Source: Gibbula magus (taxonomy: Eukaryota > Mollusca > Gastropoda > Trochida > Trochidae). Taken from it: a DNA stretch of 64,000 bases. Made by a program: the position numbers and the translations under genes. Every line of letters begins with the position of its first letter. Within the stretch, counting starts at the first letter, position 1. Shown one piece after another: positions 1 through 12,347 of this stretch. Under the pieces are notes generated by a model, which saw nothing but the letters and a program-made list of their open reading frames with translations, ran no database searches and had not been told where the DNA came from. Where the stretch lies: positions 53,932,989-53,996,988 of the forward strand of contig OW388297.1 of assembly GCA_936450465.1 (NCBI GenBank), read 5' to 3'.

Positions 1-640
1 AATAGTTCTGGATCATATCTCGAAATCAGTAAGACTTGCAAAACCTAGAATTATGTGAGGATGTTACCTGTGGAGGTGTTGTAAAGTATAAGTTTTGCGA
101 CTTCAGAGTGTATATCGATACATATCATTCAATGGCATAATTGACTACATATGATTTCAAATTTATTTAGGTTATGTGAATGCAGTTAAACTACAGAAAT
201 GTGAGATTTTGTCACCTCAGACTTGATATCTAATTGGTCTATTCAGTATCAAACATTTCCATTAACCTTTCCAAAAAATTCTGATCTTTTAGTATTATTT
301 TAGATTGAAACTATTAAACATTTACTTACTTCTTTCATGTCATAAACAAATTTATAGATAGCCAATTAACATTATGTTGAAATTTTACGACATTTCGAAT
401 TCGTCTTAGAACCATGCTTCATTCAACAATGGAATAGACTCAATGCTCAGAATCACAAAAAAACTGTCAAAAAATGTCTCAAAAGGAAGACAACATTTTT
501 TCAATAAATATATCACCATCAAAAACCTATTATTGGTCGGGTTTGTAAACCAGAAATATTATTTTATCCAAATGGTCAAAGCAGGTAAAAGCGTGGTTTA
601 TTTCATTTTATTGCCCAGAAACAACACTAACACAAAACTA
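1..640 (+). repeat. Dispersed repeat, inverted partner of 58618-59262
   Basis: Reading the plus strand here against the reverse complement of 58618-59262 gives near-continuous identity with scattered substitutions, from the words around GATCATATCTCG at the left to AACACTAACAC at the right. Both copies contain a homologous open stretch (443-706 here) that reads as a low-complexity basic peptide with no recognised domain, so I treat it as chance. The element probably continues to the left of the window. Family not recognised. Confidence 0.8.
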
Positions 641-779
641 GGACTGCCGCGGCAGTACTTAGGTCTTCAGACTTTCGCTTTGACCTTCACCTCCATGTTT
701 GACTGAAGAATGTCATTGATACTGTACTGTCCATTCTACATATGTAACAAAAATCTCTCATGCCAACAAAACTGAAAGT

Positions 780-1549
780 TCAGGAATTTCAATGTAAATC
801 AAAATGGCGGGAAAACCACGGGAACTACGAGTTGGTCATGATTGACTTTTTTCCTTGCATTGTTATAATGTATCTTCTAAAAAAAGATTCAAGTCTCTAT
901 GTCAATTTTTTAAATTGTCCTCATGTTAAAATTCGAAATCGTGATTTTCTGTCATTTTTTAGCCTTAATTGAGACCGGAAATGACTGTACGCGAGCGATG
1001 TTATAATCGATTCGTAAAGACATTATATTGTTCTAGTAACCCTGAAAATTTCATGCAATTGTGAGATCGGGAAGTTGGAGTAATGTCCCCTTGTAGTAGG
1101 TCCCATGTAACAAGTCGCCCAACTTTGAAAGGTCATTGTGCAAAAAGTATTAATAGTACAATTTTGAAAAACAACACCATGTATTCACCAATGCCTCAGC
1201 TGCATACATAATGAAGTCTCAGCTTCTTGGTGCAAGTATCTTCAGAGGAGAAGATTGTCAAATGTACATGGGGTCGGACAATTTTAAAAAGTGACATAAT
1301 TCAAAATGGCGTCTAAACCACGTGACGTATGAAAACGGCATGATTTACTTTTTTGCTCGCATTGTCATTGCGCATCTTTTTAAAAAAAATTGCAAGTCTC
1401 TAAGTTCATATAAAAAAAAATTCCCATGTTAAATTTCGAAACTTGGAATCGAACTTGACCTTTAATGAGGAAAAAAAAATCAAAATTATAATAATAAAAA
1501 TAATCTCGACAATAACAATAGGTCTTTCAGACTAGTCGTCTGAAGACCT
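780..1549 (+). repeat. Dispersed repeat with AAAATGGCG motifs and terminal hairpin
   Basis: Two related modules each contain an AAAATGGCG-type word followed by a sentence-like block that recurs at 48290-49200: AACCACG, a CATGATTTACTTTTTTGC block and a CAAGTCTCTA block. The stretch ends in AACAATA followed by a hairpin at 1520-1549 (AGGTCTTTCAGAC paired with GTCTGAAGACCT). The homologous copy at 49 kb ends in the same way with a different hairpin. No coding capacity is seen. It is probably a non-autonomous mobile family; class unknown. Confidence 0.65.
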
Positions 1550-1994
1550 AACTAACACAACACTAACACTAGTTTGTTTGCCTCAGGAAAATAGGAATAT
1601 ACAAGGGTCTTACAGTCCCCCTTGTCTAATATTGTCGTGTTCATGACGATATATTGGAGGGAGAGTCTGTCACACTCCCGTAATGCCATTATTTGGAGAA
1701 CTTTAGTGAGTTTATGATATCCTTTTATAAAATGATGCTTGGACACTTTCAATCAGTCCATCATATGGAATTTACCTTATCCCAGTTCTATTACATAATA
1801 TTGGAACAATCAAACACTTTAGGAATGTCTTCAACGCACAGTTTACCTTTGTTTTGTAAAGACAGTATATTTGGCTTGTGCAGTAAGAGAACGTAATGTT
1901 TGACACAACGAAAGCTCTTGGGCTAAATACTATTTCAAACTGAATATACTGTAAAAGTAAACAACTTTAAGTTTATGTCCTTTGTAGCACAGGT

Positions 1995-2059
1995 CCTTGG
2001 GTCATTTCTTTTCACACTATTTAATTTTTTAAATAGTGTGAAAAGCAATGATCCAAGGG
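1995..2059. repeat. Hairpin (about 29-bp arms)
   Basis: CCTTGGGTCATTTCTTTTC and its downstream reverse complement form a stem of about 29 bp with two mismatches and a short T-rich loop. This is a typical small fold-back MITE or MITE core. The rest of 1561-2404 shows nothing I can assign. Confidence 0.7.
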
Positions 2060-2404
2060 CATGGGTTTTGCATTTTTTTTGGTAGGTCCATCTTTCATAA
2101 TTTCTTACAGTCCTCTTTCTCTGAAAAGCATTGCTTTCATTTTCGTTTGCTAACTATCATGCATGTAGACATATTTGATCTGTCACATTAAGTTTCCCCT
2201 CAAGCTGTACAGCGCTGTCAGCTATTGAAGACACCTCAGCTGCATATACAAAGCAAACGTATTTGCAAAATGTGCAGTTACACCACCTTTTTGCTCTGAT
2301 GTATGAGTTCATTTAAGTTATAAACAAGTTTGGATCCAAAAGACATCCTTGACGGATTCCAATGTTTAGAAAGAGCGGTTGATGATCTCACGCAGGCTGA
2401 AAGA

Positions 2405-2640
2405 TTAGACTACATTGATGTTGGATTTGATAAGACTGACTTTGAGACCCACTTTTCTCAAACTGTCGAGTAAAACTTCATGATCAACTAAATCAAAAGC
2501 CTTCGAAAAGTTAATGAAGATGCAGTAAAATCTACCTTTAGTTGCAGTGAGACACTTCTAAAATACAAGGCTGAATATGTGATCAATGGTTGTGTATCAA
2601 AACCATCTTGACATTTATTGACTATATCAATGTTGTCAAA
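2405..2640 (-). pseudogene. Reverse transcriptase fragment of a non-LTR retrotransposon
   Basis: On the minus strand one frame reads IFINFSKAFDLVDHEVLL followed by DSLRKVGL, the motif A region of LINE reverse transcriptases (usual form FIDFSKAFDTVDH). The catalytic Asp position is Asn here. Upstream pieces of the same domain (GFDTQPLI, matching the usual GFRxGFSTxD region) lie in a different frame, and the reading ends at a TAA. It is therefore a short, frameshifted, dead scrap. The clade is uncertain (CR1/L2/jockey-like). Confidence 0.7.
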
Positions 2641-3273
2641 CTCTATAATTATCAATAATGTTAAAATTTCCTGATGTATGAATAGGGCAGATAATAATTC
2701 ACCCTCGCACCGGTCCATTCCTGGGTTAACACTAATCCTTAAGTCTTGTAGGCATTTAAAGATTTGATCAATTGTGAAGAGAAGATTGATATTTTGAGAT
2801 CTATGAAATCTATTAAAATGAATTATCACTAGTTAAGCGGTGACTAGATAGTAGATTATTGAAATGATCAACCCAGTGTTGAAGTGATTTCTGTGGAGGT
2901 ATAAGTGGTGACAAAATTCGTTAATTTCAGAATAACATACATGTAGCTTAGAATTCTCTATGCTATATAATTGAGAAACTGGCTAAGTCAGGGGGCCGTT
3001 TCAAAATATTATTTATATATTTTTGAAAAAAATAACGTGTGAATGACACTGACCCAAGGGCCTGTGAGATGTGCAGAAACTAAACTCGAGTGGATATTCT
3101 TGTGCATATTTATTACCTTCGAGGGCAATCCAATTGGGCTTCATATTTTTCATACGATGCCCTAGGGCAAAATATCATTTTGTCATCGTGCCGTGACGTC
3201 ATAAACAATGTAATGACGTCACGTTTCGTCTATAACGTTGAGTTCTATATGCCGCGACAGAATATTATATTCC

Positions 3274-3360
3274 TGTCTATGTCATACTATATTTACGACA
3301 CTCGTGCCTAAAATGCTAATATTCAGGCACTCGTGTCGTAAGCATAGTATGACATAGACA
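3274..3360. repeat. Hairpin element (about 38-bp arms)
   Basis: TGTCTATGTCATACTAT at the left is repeated as its reverse complement at the right end. The arms continue through TTACGACAC and GTGCCT to a loop of about 9 nt, with few mismatches. No TSD was assigned. It is probably a fold-back MITE. Confidence 0.75.
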
Positions 3361-3719
3361 CTCATTTACTACCCTCTATGTATATGCCAAGTCTTACGAT
3401 GTTTGTGATGAACCGTTTTACAATAAATACGCAAATGGGACTATATTACGTCGGTTTTCTTTCTCCCCAAAATAATCGCTGTTCCTGTAAAAGGGTAAAC
3501 AACCCATGCCATTACATGATCCGATTATCCGTAGTCGTAGATATTTCGAATATGGGATATGGTTCAACCGAACCGTAATCATTCGTTTTAGAACTCTATT
3601 GATTGATTGAGGAGTGTTGTTTTGCCATTTCTCTATTCTAGAACGTCTGTGTGACAACAAAATAAGGCACATTAATATCTGATTGTTATTTCTTAATCAG
3701 AATGTACGGAATCATCCTA

Positions 3720-4405
3720 GTGCCACAGTGAGAATTTTTTTTATCTCCTAATTAGGAGATACTAAGTCCTAATTAGGACTTAGTTATCTCCTAATTAGGA
3801 CCTAGGTATCACCTAATTAGGACTTAACTATCACCTAATTAGGACTTAACTATCACCTAATTAGGACATAAGTAATTCCTAATTAGGAGATACTAAGTCC
3901 TAATTAGAAGATACTAAGTCCTAATTAGGAGATACTAAGTCCTAATTAGGAGATACTAACCCCTAATTATGACTTAGCTATCTCCTAATTATGACTTAGG
4001 TATCACCTAATTAGGACTCAACTATCACCTAATTAGGACATAAGTGACTCCTAATTAGGAGATACTACGTCCTAATTAGGATATACTACGTCCTAATTAG
4101 GAGATACTTATTCCTAATTAGGAGATATCTAAGTCCTAATTAGGAGATACCTAAGTCCTAATTAGGAGATAACTAAGTCCTAATTAGGAGTTAGTATCTC
4201 CTAATTAGGAGTTAGTATCTCCTAATTAGGACTTAGTATCTCCTAATTAGGACTTAGTATCTCCTAATTAGGACTTAGTATCTCCTATTTGGAGTTACTT
4301 ATGTCCTAATTAGGTGATAGTTATGTCAAAATTAGGAGTTAGCATCTCCTAATTAGGTGATAGTATCTCCTAATTAGGAGATAAAAAAAATTCTCACTGT
4401 GACAT
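3720..4405. mobile_element. TA-flanked inverted-repeat element filled with a palindromic array
   Basis: The ends are perfect inverted repeats of 37 bp (3724-3760 against 4365-4401), beginning CACAGTGAGAATTTTTTTTA and running into the first palindrome of the array. The match extends imperfectly outwards (GTGC against ATGT). A TA dinucleotide abuts each end (3718-3719 and 4406-4407), as expected for a Tc1/mariner-type target duplication. There is no coding capacity, so it is non-autonomous. The interior is described in the next entry. Confidence 0.8.
3741..4384. repeat. Array of about 30 CTAATTAG palindromes
   Basis: The 12-bp palindrome TCCTAATTAGGA, or close variants, recurs roughly every 21 bp, separated by short linkers such as GATACTAAG, GACTTAACTATC or GACATAAGT. 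I count about 26 exact CTAATTAG cores and about four variants (CTAATTAT, CTATTTGG, AAATTAGG). Linker orientation flips within the array, so the unit is copied in both directions. Each core contains TAATTA, the textbook homeodomain recognition core; whether it is bound is unknown. Confidence 0.9.
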
Positions 4406-4407
4406 TA

Positions 4408-6416
4408 GAATGCTTCCGTAAGAATGCAAAGGTCTAGGATTATTTTATTTTTTTGTTGGCATACCTTGACAAATATTGGTTATGATTAGTGAATTATAAT
4501 GAATAATGAATAAAGCAATATTTAATGAACTACAAATAGCCAAAGCCTATGGCTATATTTTTATGTTAAACAACTTTATGCTTTAGTACGTTCGACAAGA
4601 CATTTCGGTTTGCTTGTGAACCATGTTGACTGGACAAGAAAAAGTGTAACACAAAGGACATTTTCAAATTATTTGCATGATTGAGGGGTTGGCAAATGAA
4701 TATAATAGTAAATAAAATATATCCGGTTAAAATTAAATATGTTTCTTTTTTCAAATAAGTTTGAAATGATGGTGATGAATGGGTAAATAGCAAAACACAT
4801 TGTTGTTAAAACACTATTGCCATGATTATTTTACATAAGTTTAAAGTACTACGCTCTCATCAAAAAGTTTTCTATCACGATCTTTAAATGAATAACAATC
4901 CAAAATAAACACATTCTCAAGGGAAAAACCTTTGTGGGAAGAGAATGCAATAAACAGGATTAAGAAGCTGTTGTCCCAGAACATGCAGCTTTTCGTTTAC
5001 AATCTATATACATGTACATTGTAGATAGATAAATAATTTGTTATTTGTTGTTGTAAATTGAATCACAAATACATGTATTTGAACAAGTCATTTGGAAAAT
5101 ACATGTCAATAGTGTACAGTTTAAATAATATGTTAGTTTCCGGTCACTTAGATCAACGAAACATGATTTTAGCACGTGTCACACGACTTCAGTTATTCTT
5201 AAAAAAACACACCTCTGGTGGTTTAAGAGTACATAGTCACAATAAATCATATAATATACAATATGTCAAAATGGCGGTGAGTTAAAACAGGATAATTTCA
5301 AGTATTTTTAAGTACAGTCATATATACAAAAACGAAACAAGTTTAAATGACCTAAGCATGTTATTGGTCAGGTTTCATAGCTTTTGAAATTATAGAGAGT
5401 ATAATGTTATGAACTTAGCTAGGTTTCTTAAAACAGTAAAGTCGAGTGTGGTGAAGAGTTGTCTATAAGATGAAAAATTTGCGAAGTTTAGTAGTCTTGC
5501 TGGAACATATTTTTTTCTGGTTTCATGGACAACGAAAAATATAGTGAAATTACGAGTGAAATGAACGAAAAATGTCAAATTAAAAACTCATTTAGTCTCA
5601 AAGATGTCCGTTGTATGTGAATGTAAATGTACAAACGTGATACGACCACCATGCTTGTAACACATCGGATTAGTTCAGCAACCATAACCTGCCGACGTTC
5701 AGAGACGCCCCCTTAAATTCAGCTGCTATTGAAGGTGAGTCGCATAATCTACATGTTCTATTTTCTCTTGGGGTATTATTCCAACGTCCTGTCTCGACAG
5801 GCAATCACTTTTAACAACGGATAACTAATATACTTAGGTAAAAAAAGTAGGTATCAAAAGAAGGTAAAATCTTAATGTATTTATAATATTGTTCTTCGAA
5901 TGTATTTCTATGTGCAGGCTCCGTGGTAGGTGCGTGCTTTTTAGAATCCAAAGCATGCGTTATTATCACTGCAAACGAAGCATTAAATAGAATAATAATG
6001 CTACTTTCATTCGTGACTCCCATTTAGTGTGAACTACTTCCTGTCCCTTTGTTGTGTTTATAGAGAATTGTTCCATGTTATGTTGCTATTAAGCATTGTC
6101 AGCAAGTCATTATCACTATCACACAATCACTGTTTAAACTCTTTTAACGGATGTGTATTAATCATTGGTTATTGCTACAGTGTAAATGGCTATATATGAT
6201 ACCTACGGCAATAAACACAGGGTGTCAATGGGATCGACAGCGTGATTTGTGAGACTATAAAACATGCTCGTGAGTTAGGACGTCAGTTAGTGCGTTGCTT
6301 AGTGAATTGCTAGTGAATGTGTTCTACGACGGGAGGCACTATTTAGTTTGTACAAATAAAATAATGTGTAAACGTTTTTTTTATATAAAAGCGAGTAATT
6401 GTTTAAGGGCATCTCA
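4408..6416. other. No gene recognised
   Basis: AT-rich sequence with only short open frames that lack domain signatures. One AAAATGGCGG word lies at about 5269. No RNA gene or clear repeat boundary was found. Confidence 0.5.
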
Positions 6417-6544
6417 TAAGAAATAGACGACTAGTTGTTGTTCTTTATCGTTGAATAAAACATAGCAGAGAGCATAATGCATTTATGCTCCCTGCTATGT
6501 TTTATTCAACGATAAAGCACTCCAACTCGTCTTCTATTTCTTAA
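6417..6544. repeat. Fold-back MITE (about 55-bp arms)
   Basis: The inner arms, TTTATCGTTGAATAAAACAT and continuing to GAGCATAA, match their reverse complement almost perfectly around a loop of about 9 nt. The outer arms (TAAGAAATAGACGA against its partner) continue the pairing with mismatches. It is a compact palindromic element without coding capacity. Confidence 0.8.
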
Positions 6545-8595
6545 GTATTGATTCACTTGAATGAGTGCTCTTGTACTCAATAGGTACCGGTGCTGCGTAG
6601 CTCACGTAGCTCACGTCATGGGCGAGTAATTTGAGTACAAATTTCCCCGATGTAGTATCCCAGGGGTGATATAGTGAAGAGTAACGGTAACCGAGGATGG
6701 GTGGAACCATCTGGGACCTGAAGGGCAAAATGTTTTACTTTTTAACTTTTACTGGTCTGAAGTGCAATACTCTAAGGAACTTGTGGAAAAACTGAACCGG
6801 TGACTGAGTTGATTTTCTAATTTTTGGCATCCCTGCAAAAGTAACCAAAATGACATGGAAGAATATCATTTAAAACTGTGTAAATTGTTAGTTATGAATG
6901 GCATCATATGTCATACCCTCCTAACTGCAGACAGTCGATATGTTATTTGCCCTTTCATTCTTATTAATTTGCAGGGGCTTAAAATGTATTGCCTTTATGG
7001 CGCTGTGCCACGTTTTTTTTGCATATTTTGTTTTCTCAAATTTACTTTTTATCTTTAAAGTTTTACAATATATTGTTATGTCAGAGGGTAAACATCTCAT
7101 TACACGACCCTATAAGCCGTATCCATATAAAACGGTTATCCATATTGAAAGAAAATGGTACGACGTGTAAGGCGACAGTGGCATGGAACTCTTCAGTGTG
7201 AGAGGTAGATTTGCAGGTCTCATGAGAATTTGAGAGTTTAGACAGTAAGATGGTCGACCATTCTATCATGGTACCATATTAAACACTCTAATTTGATTGG
7301 TTAGGTATTGCTATAGCATTCAGATTACTTGAACTATATTTAAGCGGCCATTCTAATGTGAATACATTAAAATGGCCGCTCGAAGGGAAATGGACTCGCG
7401 TGGCTTAACCGAACAATGTACATTCGTTTTAGAACTCTTTTTATTTTATTTTTATTGGGGGATTATTTAGCCATCGGTAACACTTATTTACCTTTTCGTG
7501 AGATCACTTTATATCAGTAAGAAAAACGTGCTACAGCCCCTTTAACGTGTGGGACGTGCCTGTGTGAATCGATAAGTCGTGTCTTGTTTCCGCCATTCAA
7601 GAAAAAGATCGAGTTCATGTACAGTATGTAAATGAGTACTTAATATCCAAATGGTGATGTAAAACCTTTATGATACATTCTATTTTATCACTGTATCATT
7701 GCCAGTTATGACAATGCTATCACAAGCGTGTTTTCTTATATCTACATTCAGCGTTCTTCAATTTGTAAGTTGGTCAAAAGTCGGACTTATACAATACAAC
7801 TATTGCAACTAATACTCCATCTTCCCACGGCAAGGTGAAAATGTATCGAGATCTCTCCATGTTTTACCTTGCCTTCAACCTAGCAAGAAGCGGTGAAACA
7901 AATCAGCGACACAAATTGTGATCACGAGTTACGTCCCTTACCATCATACAGCCAATGAAGTCGCCGTTTACATTCGGAACCAATTCAAAGTAAGCGAAGA
8001 TCGACCAAGTCACAGAGGCAATACAACTGTCTTCTGATTGGCTTATCTGATTAGCCCGCAGAACGTTAAAATCTTAGCACTTAAAATGCGAGGGTTGAGG
8101 TCAAGGGCGGAAGGAGAAGATATGGACATTTTTTCATTACGCCTGTGACGTTGTGAAGATGCTAATACGGTTTTAGAGTGGACGGAGCTTATCAAATAAA
8201 GTCCTTGGACAAGACTACACTTGACTGACACTGTACATGTTTTGCATCCATTCGTTTATCCCTTAAATCCCTTAAATTGCAAAGTTTCAGTTGACAAGAT
8301 ACCGATTTCATAACGTGTTTTTAGTAAACGGTTTTAAATGTCACGTGAAACTAAAGTTTAAGCCCCTTAGACTAACTCTTGCGTTTATACCAGTTAACCC
8401 CAACTTTTCAAACCGTTTTGAAAACAAATACAAGATAAAATCTTGTTCTTTAATCAACAACAGACACATTCACTGCCGTAACACCCGTACATGTATCATA
8501 CGCATCTAAAGCTTTTAAAAAAAAAAAATTACTTGGGTTGATTCTAAAATATTCTCTTGATAATGCAGTCGCCTTAACAATTTTTGCTGTTATAT
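6545..8595. other. No gene recognised; two small hairpins
   Basis: Only short, unconvincing open frames are present. Small inverted repeats occur at 7343-7380 (arms AGCGGCCATT and AATGGCCGCT extended to 17 bp) and 7829-7873 (GGCAAGGTGAAAATG against CATGTTTTACCTTGCC). Confidence 0.5.
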
Positions 8596-8873
8596 AAACA
8601 TGTTCTGCAACACAGATGAACGACCAGGGTCCTGTTCCATAACAGCGCGCGCTTATAATGGCTCATTGATTGCTCAATGTAGCGCTCAAGTAGCGCTCAT
8701 TCTCTCTTGAACGACATAGCGCAAATTCCTCGAAGTTTGCTCGCCTTGCTACGTAGCGCTACATTGAGCAATTACTTTGAAACCTCTCTTGAACACGGCC
8801 CTGGTTCTCCTTATGCGTGACTACGTTCGCGCAAGGGAAAACTGGTCATTCATCTCTGTTGCAGAACATATTT
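8596..8873. mobile_element. Nested inverted-repeat MITE, about 280 bp
   Basis: The outer arms are about 32 bp (AAACATGTTCTGCAACA at the left, its near-exact reverse complement at the right, through the ACCAG boundary). An inner pair (ATTGCTCAATGTAGCGCT and its partner) lies inside. The centre carries several AGCGCT words. No TSD was assigned with confidence. It lies just 3' of the C1q gene's poly(A) signal. Confidence 0.75.
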
Positions 8874-8941
8874 GCGCTAAACTTGGCCAGTGGCTAAACA
8901 AACACAACACACTAGAAAACAGACGAAAATCAAATCAGTGA

Positions 8942-8947
8942 TTTATT
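8942..8947 (-). terminator. Poly(A) signal of the C1q gene
   Basis: AATAAA on the minus strand, 9 nt beyond the TAG stop of the C1q coding region. It would give a very short 3' UTR. The position is sensible and no competing signal lies closer. Confidence 0.6.
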
Positions 8948-8956
8948 TACAAGCAT

Positions 8957-11900
8957 CTATCCAACCACGGAGGTCTCTGATTGATAAGGTGCAATAAGGT
9001 ACCCGGAGAAGGTGCAGTATATCTCCTCTGCTAAACCATACAGCTGTGAGTCTTGGTACTGCATGTCCTTCACGTTCATCGTGTCTCCCTTAGCCAGGTG
9101 GACGATCACGTTGTTCCCTCCAGCAGACCAGTCGTTGTCGGTGTGAGAGTAGGCTGATGCCACGTACTTGTAGTTGTGGAAGAGTTCCAGGTAAAGGATC
9201 TCGTTGCTCTTGGAGAGCCCGTGGAACTGGAAGACGTATGTTCCTGCAGTGGGGGCTGTGAACACTCCTGTTTTGTTGTTGTAGCCATTGCCAATGTTGA
9301 CGAAGACTTTGTCATATACGATGTCTTCGCCGCCGGATAGAACGAGGTCGTGGGTCAGTCCTGCCGAGAAGGCGACTTGCTTGGGGTCCTGAGCGCCTGT
9401 ATGTGAAGAGTTGGGTATATTTAACATTTCAATAGAATGTCGTAACGTTAAATATATTGGAGGGCCACATCCTCAGAATGTTTGAAATGTAGTTGTTGAC
9501 TTGTGACAATAATGGTCCCAGGAATAACGTTATTGAGGACATTTCGATTTTAATTATGTAAACAATATTCTTACTTTTAGAATGTTTGTGAAAAACACAG
9601 CGCAATTCATGTTTAAACATATAGAGAGAATGTCAATACAATACCTTAATCTTTGAAAAAAAACATAATTGTACGAACTTTTTCCAACAAAAGTCACATT
9701 AGAGAAAGGCTATATCAAATGTCTACAATTCATGTCATACAAACGTTAGTCAGTTTCGCTGCCATTGGAGAGATCGCACTATTACAAAATGGCATAGTCC
9801 AATGAGATTGAAAATGTATCTTACATGGGAAAACACAAGGAATTATAAGTTACAAAGGAATGAATTAAACCCATTTTTCATATGTTTTTAAAAATTTTGA
9901 TTTCAGTTTATATATTTTAACTTAACTTAAATAAATGACGATTACCTGTTACCTGTTGCGGACCTAGCCCTATTGGTTTTCTAAATAGTCACATCTTTCA
10001 CCTTCACGTCGTCACTATATTGGACCGACTGGCATAAAACGGCAATTTTCCTTGCAACAGTCAGTACGTCTCGATACGATAACACAATTACAAATTGTGA
10101 CATATGTGACGCCAACAATACGCTGGATGTCCCAAAAAGATCTGATTAAATGCATTTTCTCAAGAATGACAGATGATTACCTCTATGTATATTGTATATC
10201 GGAACCAATTGAGCATAAAATCGAGACAATATATACTTGCAATTGATTATTAGGACGATTTTAATTCACCCATTTTAACACTGCCTCAATTAGTGGGGCG
10301 ATCATTTTGAAAATGCTCACTGAGGCGTGACTGTGATAAGCTACAGACGGGGCCGGCTAGACAGCTACTCCGCCGAGCCTCGTTAATTAATTAATGGTGA
10401 TTATGACTGCTGCTAAATGAATTTATGAGGTGAGCTAAATCGCCTTAAACACATGTTTATGCAATAATTATGTAATTGTCAATTGCAGAATTACCTAGTT
10501 GGATATCTAAACATTCGATATATGGGAAATTTAAGTTGGTTTATTGAAGATTTCTTTGTGAAATTAACAATCAAAATGTTGCGAAATTACGTTGAATTAT
10601 GACTATCGCCGATAATGAGATTACTCCAGTGACGTCACAGAAGTCATACCTTCAGGGGCCACACCCCCGCAGACTTTCAATCTGGTCGGCGGGGCTAAAT
10701 AAGGCGGTTTTCTGAAAAGCCGTATATAAATAATTTATGGACCGGTTCCAGAAATTTAAAATCGAGCAATTGTCAAATTGACATCCCTTTTAATGAATCA
10801 GATGTTGACCATATGTCATTGCATCTATCCCTTAAAGGTTCTATGGAAACCACCCACTGCAAACTTGCAATTTAAAGGCTTAGAAACACTATTCAGCCTT
10901 AACACCTCAATAGCCTGGCTCCATTCTTCTTGTCTCCCAATAGGCATTCGTATAACACAGCACACAACTTGCGCTCAAACACTCAAAATCTACCAGTTGT
11001 GCCATCGTACAAAAATTTCCCCCCTACTCCACACCTGTGGTTTTGGAATTCTCTCGCTTGTGCTATTAAAACTTTGATTCAGTTGACATTTTAAATCCAG
11101 ACTAAAATTCTACCTTTTTCTGCTTATTACTCGTAATATCACCATCTACTACAAATACTCTAGTGTAAATATTCTGTAGCAATTTGAGCATGCTTAAGGG
11201 CCTGGCGCATTATGAATTTACCATTTATCATTATTGTTATACACCAAACTGGACCATGTGTTTAATATTATTGGAGCAGATTCACTGCCAGTAGCACATA
11301 AACTATTCATATGTATCTCATTCGACTGTCTGAAGTATTTGGAAGGATTGATATTTATTCAATGACATGACGAAATTACATTCACACTTCACCTAATACC
11401 TGAAATGTTAGATAGGACTGCATCATTTCAAATGTTTAAATTTTGACGAAACTTATATTTAAGGAGTTATTAAGTTCATTTGCACGATTGGTTCGAGAGC
11501 TTTCACATACATACACACACCTTTTTTATTTTTTTTACAGAAATGAATACATATAACCTTATACAAGTGTTAGAGAAATATATATATGCGAACATATATA
11601 TATATATATATATATATACGAACAGGTTCTGTAGATTCCTCGGTTTGGCGTGGATACCCCTGAGTTCGTATCCCAGTAGATGTCTATTTTGCAATTTTTT
11701 TCCTCGGAAAACCGTACATTTTAATCAGACTGATATATATGCAAACTTTTAGTGATTTCATAGAATTACATACAACCTTTTACAACTTTCACAGAAATAC
11801 ATAAACATTTTAGAGGTTTTGCAGAAATATAACCTTTCAGAGCTTTCACAGAAATACATACAACCTTTTTGAGGTTTTGCAGAAATACATACATTCAACT

Positions 11901-12301
11901 ATGTAGAGGTTTTACAGATTATGTACATACACACTTTTAGAGCTTTCACAGAATACATACAACGTTTTAGAGCTTTCACAGAAAGACATACAACCTCTTA
12001 GAGGTTTTGCTGAAATACATATAAACAAACTATTCTATAAAAAACAACACAACATTTCCTTTAAGAAATGGATCGAGCCTTTAACAGAGATACGAGGGTC
12101 TAACAATTACATTACGAATTAGCAAAATACAATGCCCATATCTGTAAACTAATGTTCTAACACTTCAATATCTGCAAAATAGTTAACCATTTGAACATAG
12201 ATAATCCCGGCATATGTACACTATCCTTTTAATATTATTTCATTGTTTAAGTACATACCCACAGCAGAAACAACTGCAAGAGTCCAAAATATGGCATTCA
12301 T
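8957..12301 (-). CDS. Secreted single C1q-domain protein (two exons)
   Basis: Exon 1 (12301-12259) encodes a signal peptide, MNAIFWTLAVVSAV, and ends in a split Gly codon before a GTATGT donor. Exon 2 (9396-8957) begins after an ACATACAG acceptor in the matching phase. The product is about 160 residues. After the signal peptide comes directly a C1q/TNF-like jelly-roll domain: VAFSAGLT near the start, then NIGNGYNNKTGVFTAPTAGTY, then FSGYLIAP at the C-terminus. There is no collagen stem, so it is the short globular type. In bivalves such proteins are soluble pattern-recognition lectins of haemolymph and are greatly expanded. The 2.9-kb intron holds a LINE scrap and a minisatellite. The coding sequence is visibly more GC-rich than its surroundings. 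The acceptor is inferred from phase and from loss of homology upstream. Family assignment is firm; the ligand is unknown. Confidence 0.9.
10945..11150 (+). pseudogene. LINE ORF2 C-terminal scrap in the C1q intron
   Basis: One plus-strand frame reads HNLRSNTQNLPVVPSYKN, then a collapsed stretch, then FWNSLACAIKT. This is the end of jockey/CR1-type reverse transcriptase proteins (usual form YNLRS...APRLWNSLP). A stop follows a few codons later and the middle is deleted. It is antisense to the C1q gene. Confidence 0.65.
11755..12025 (+). repeat. Degenerate minisatellite, about 30-bp unit
   Basis: Around nine units of the form CAGAAATACATACAACCTTT followed by AGAG and CTTTCA or GTTTTG run head to tail with substitutions and small indels. 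Related single units occur just upstream (from about 11540). The array lies in the first intron of the C1q gene. Confidence 0.75.
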
Positions 12302-12347
12302 TTTTAGTGACCCTAATAACAGCTATGTGCCACGGTTAATGTAGCCC

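Noticed and set aside
3741..4384. Looks like a CRISPR array at first glance (short palindromic repeats with spacers)
   Set aside because: Spacers are only 6-10 bp and themselves recurrent, the context is eukaryotic, and the array sits inside a terminal-inverted-repeat element.
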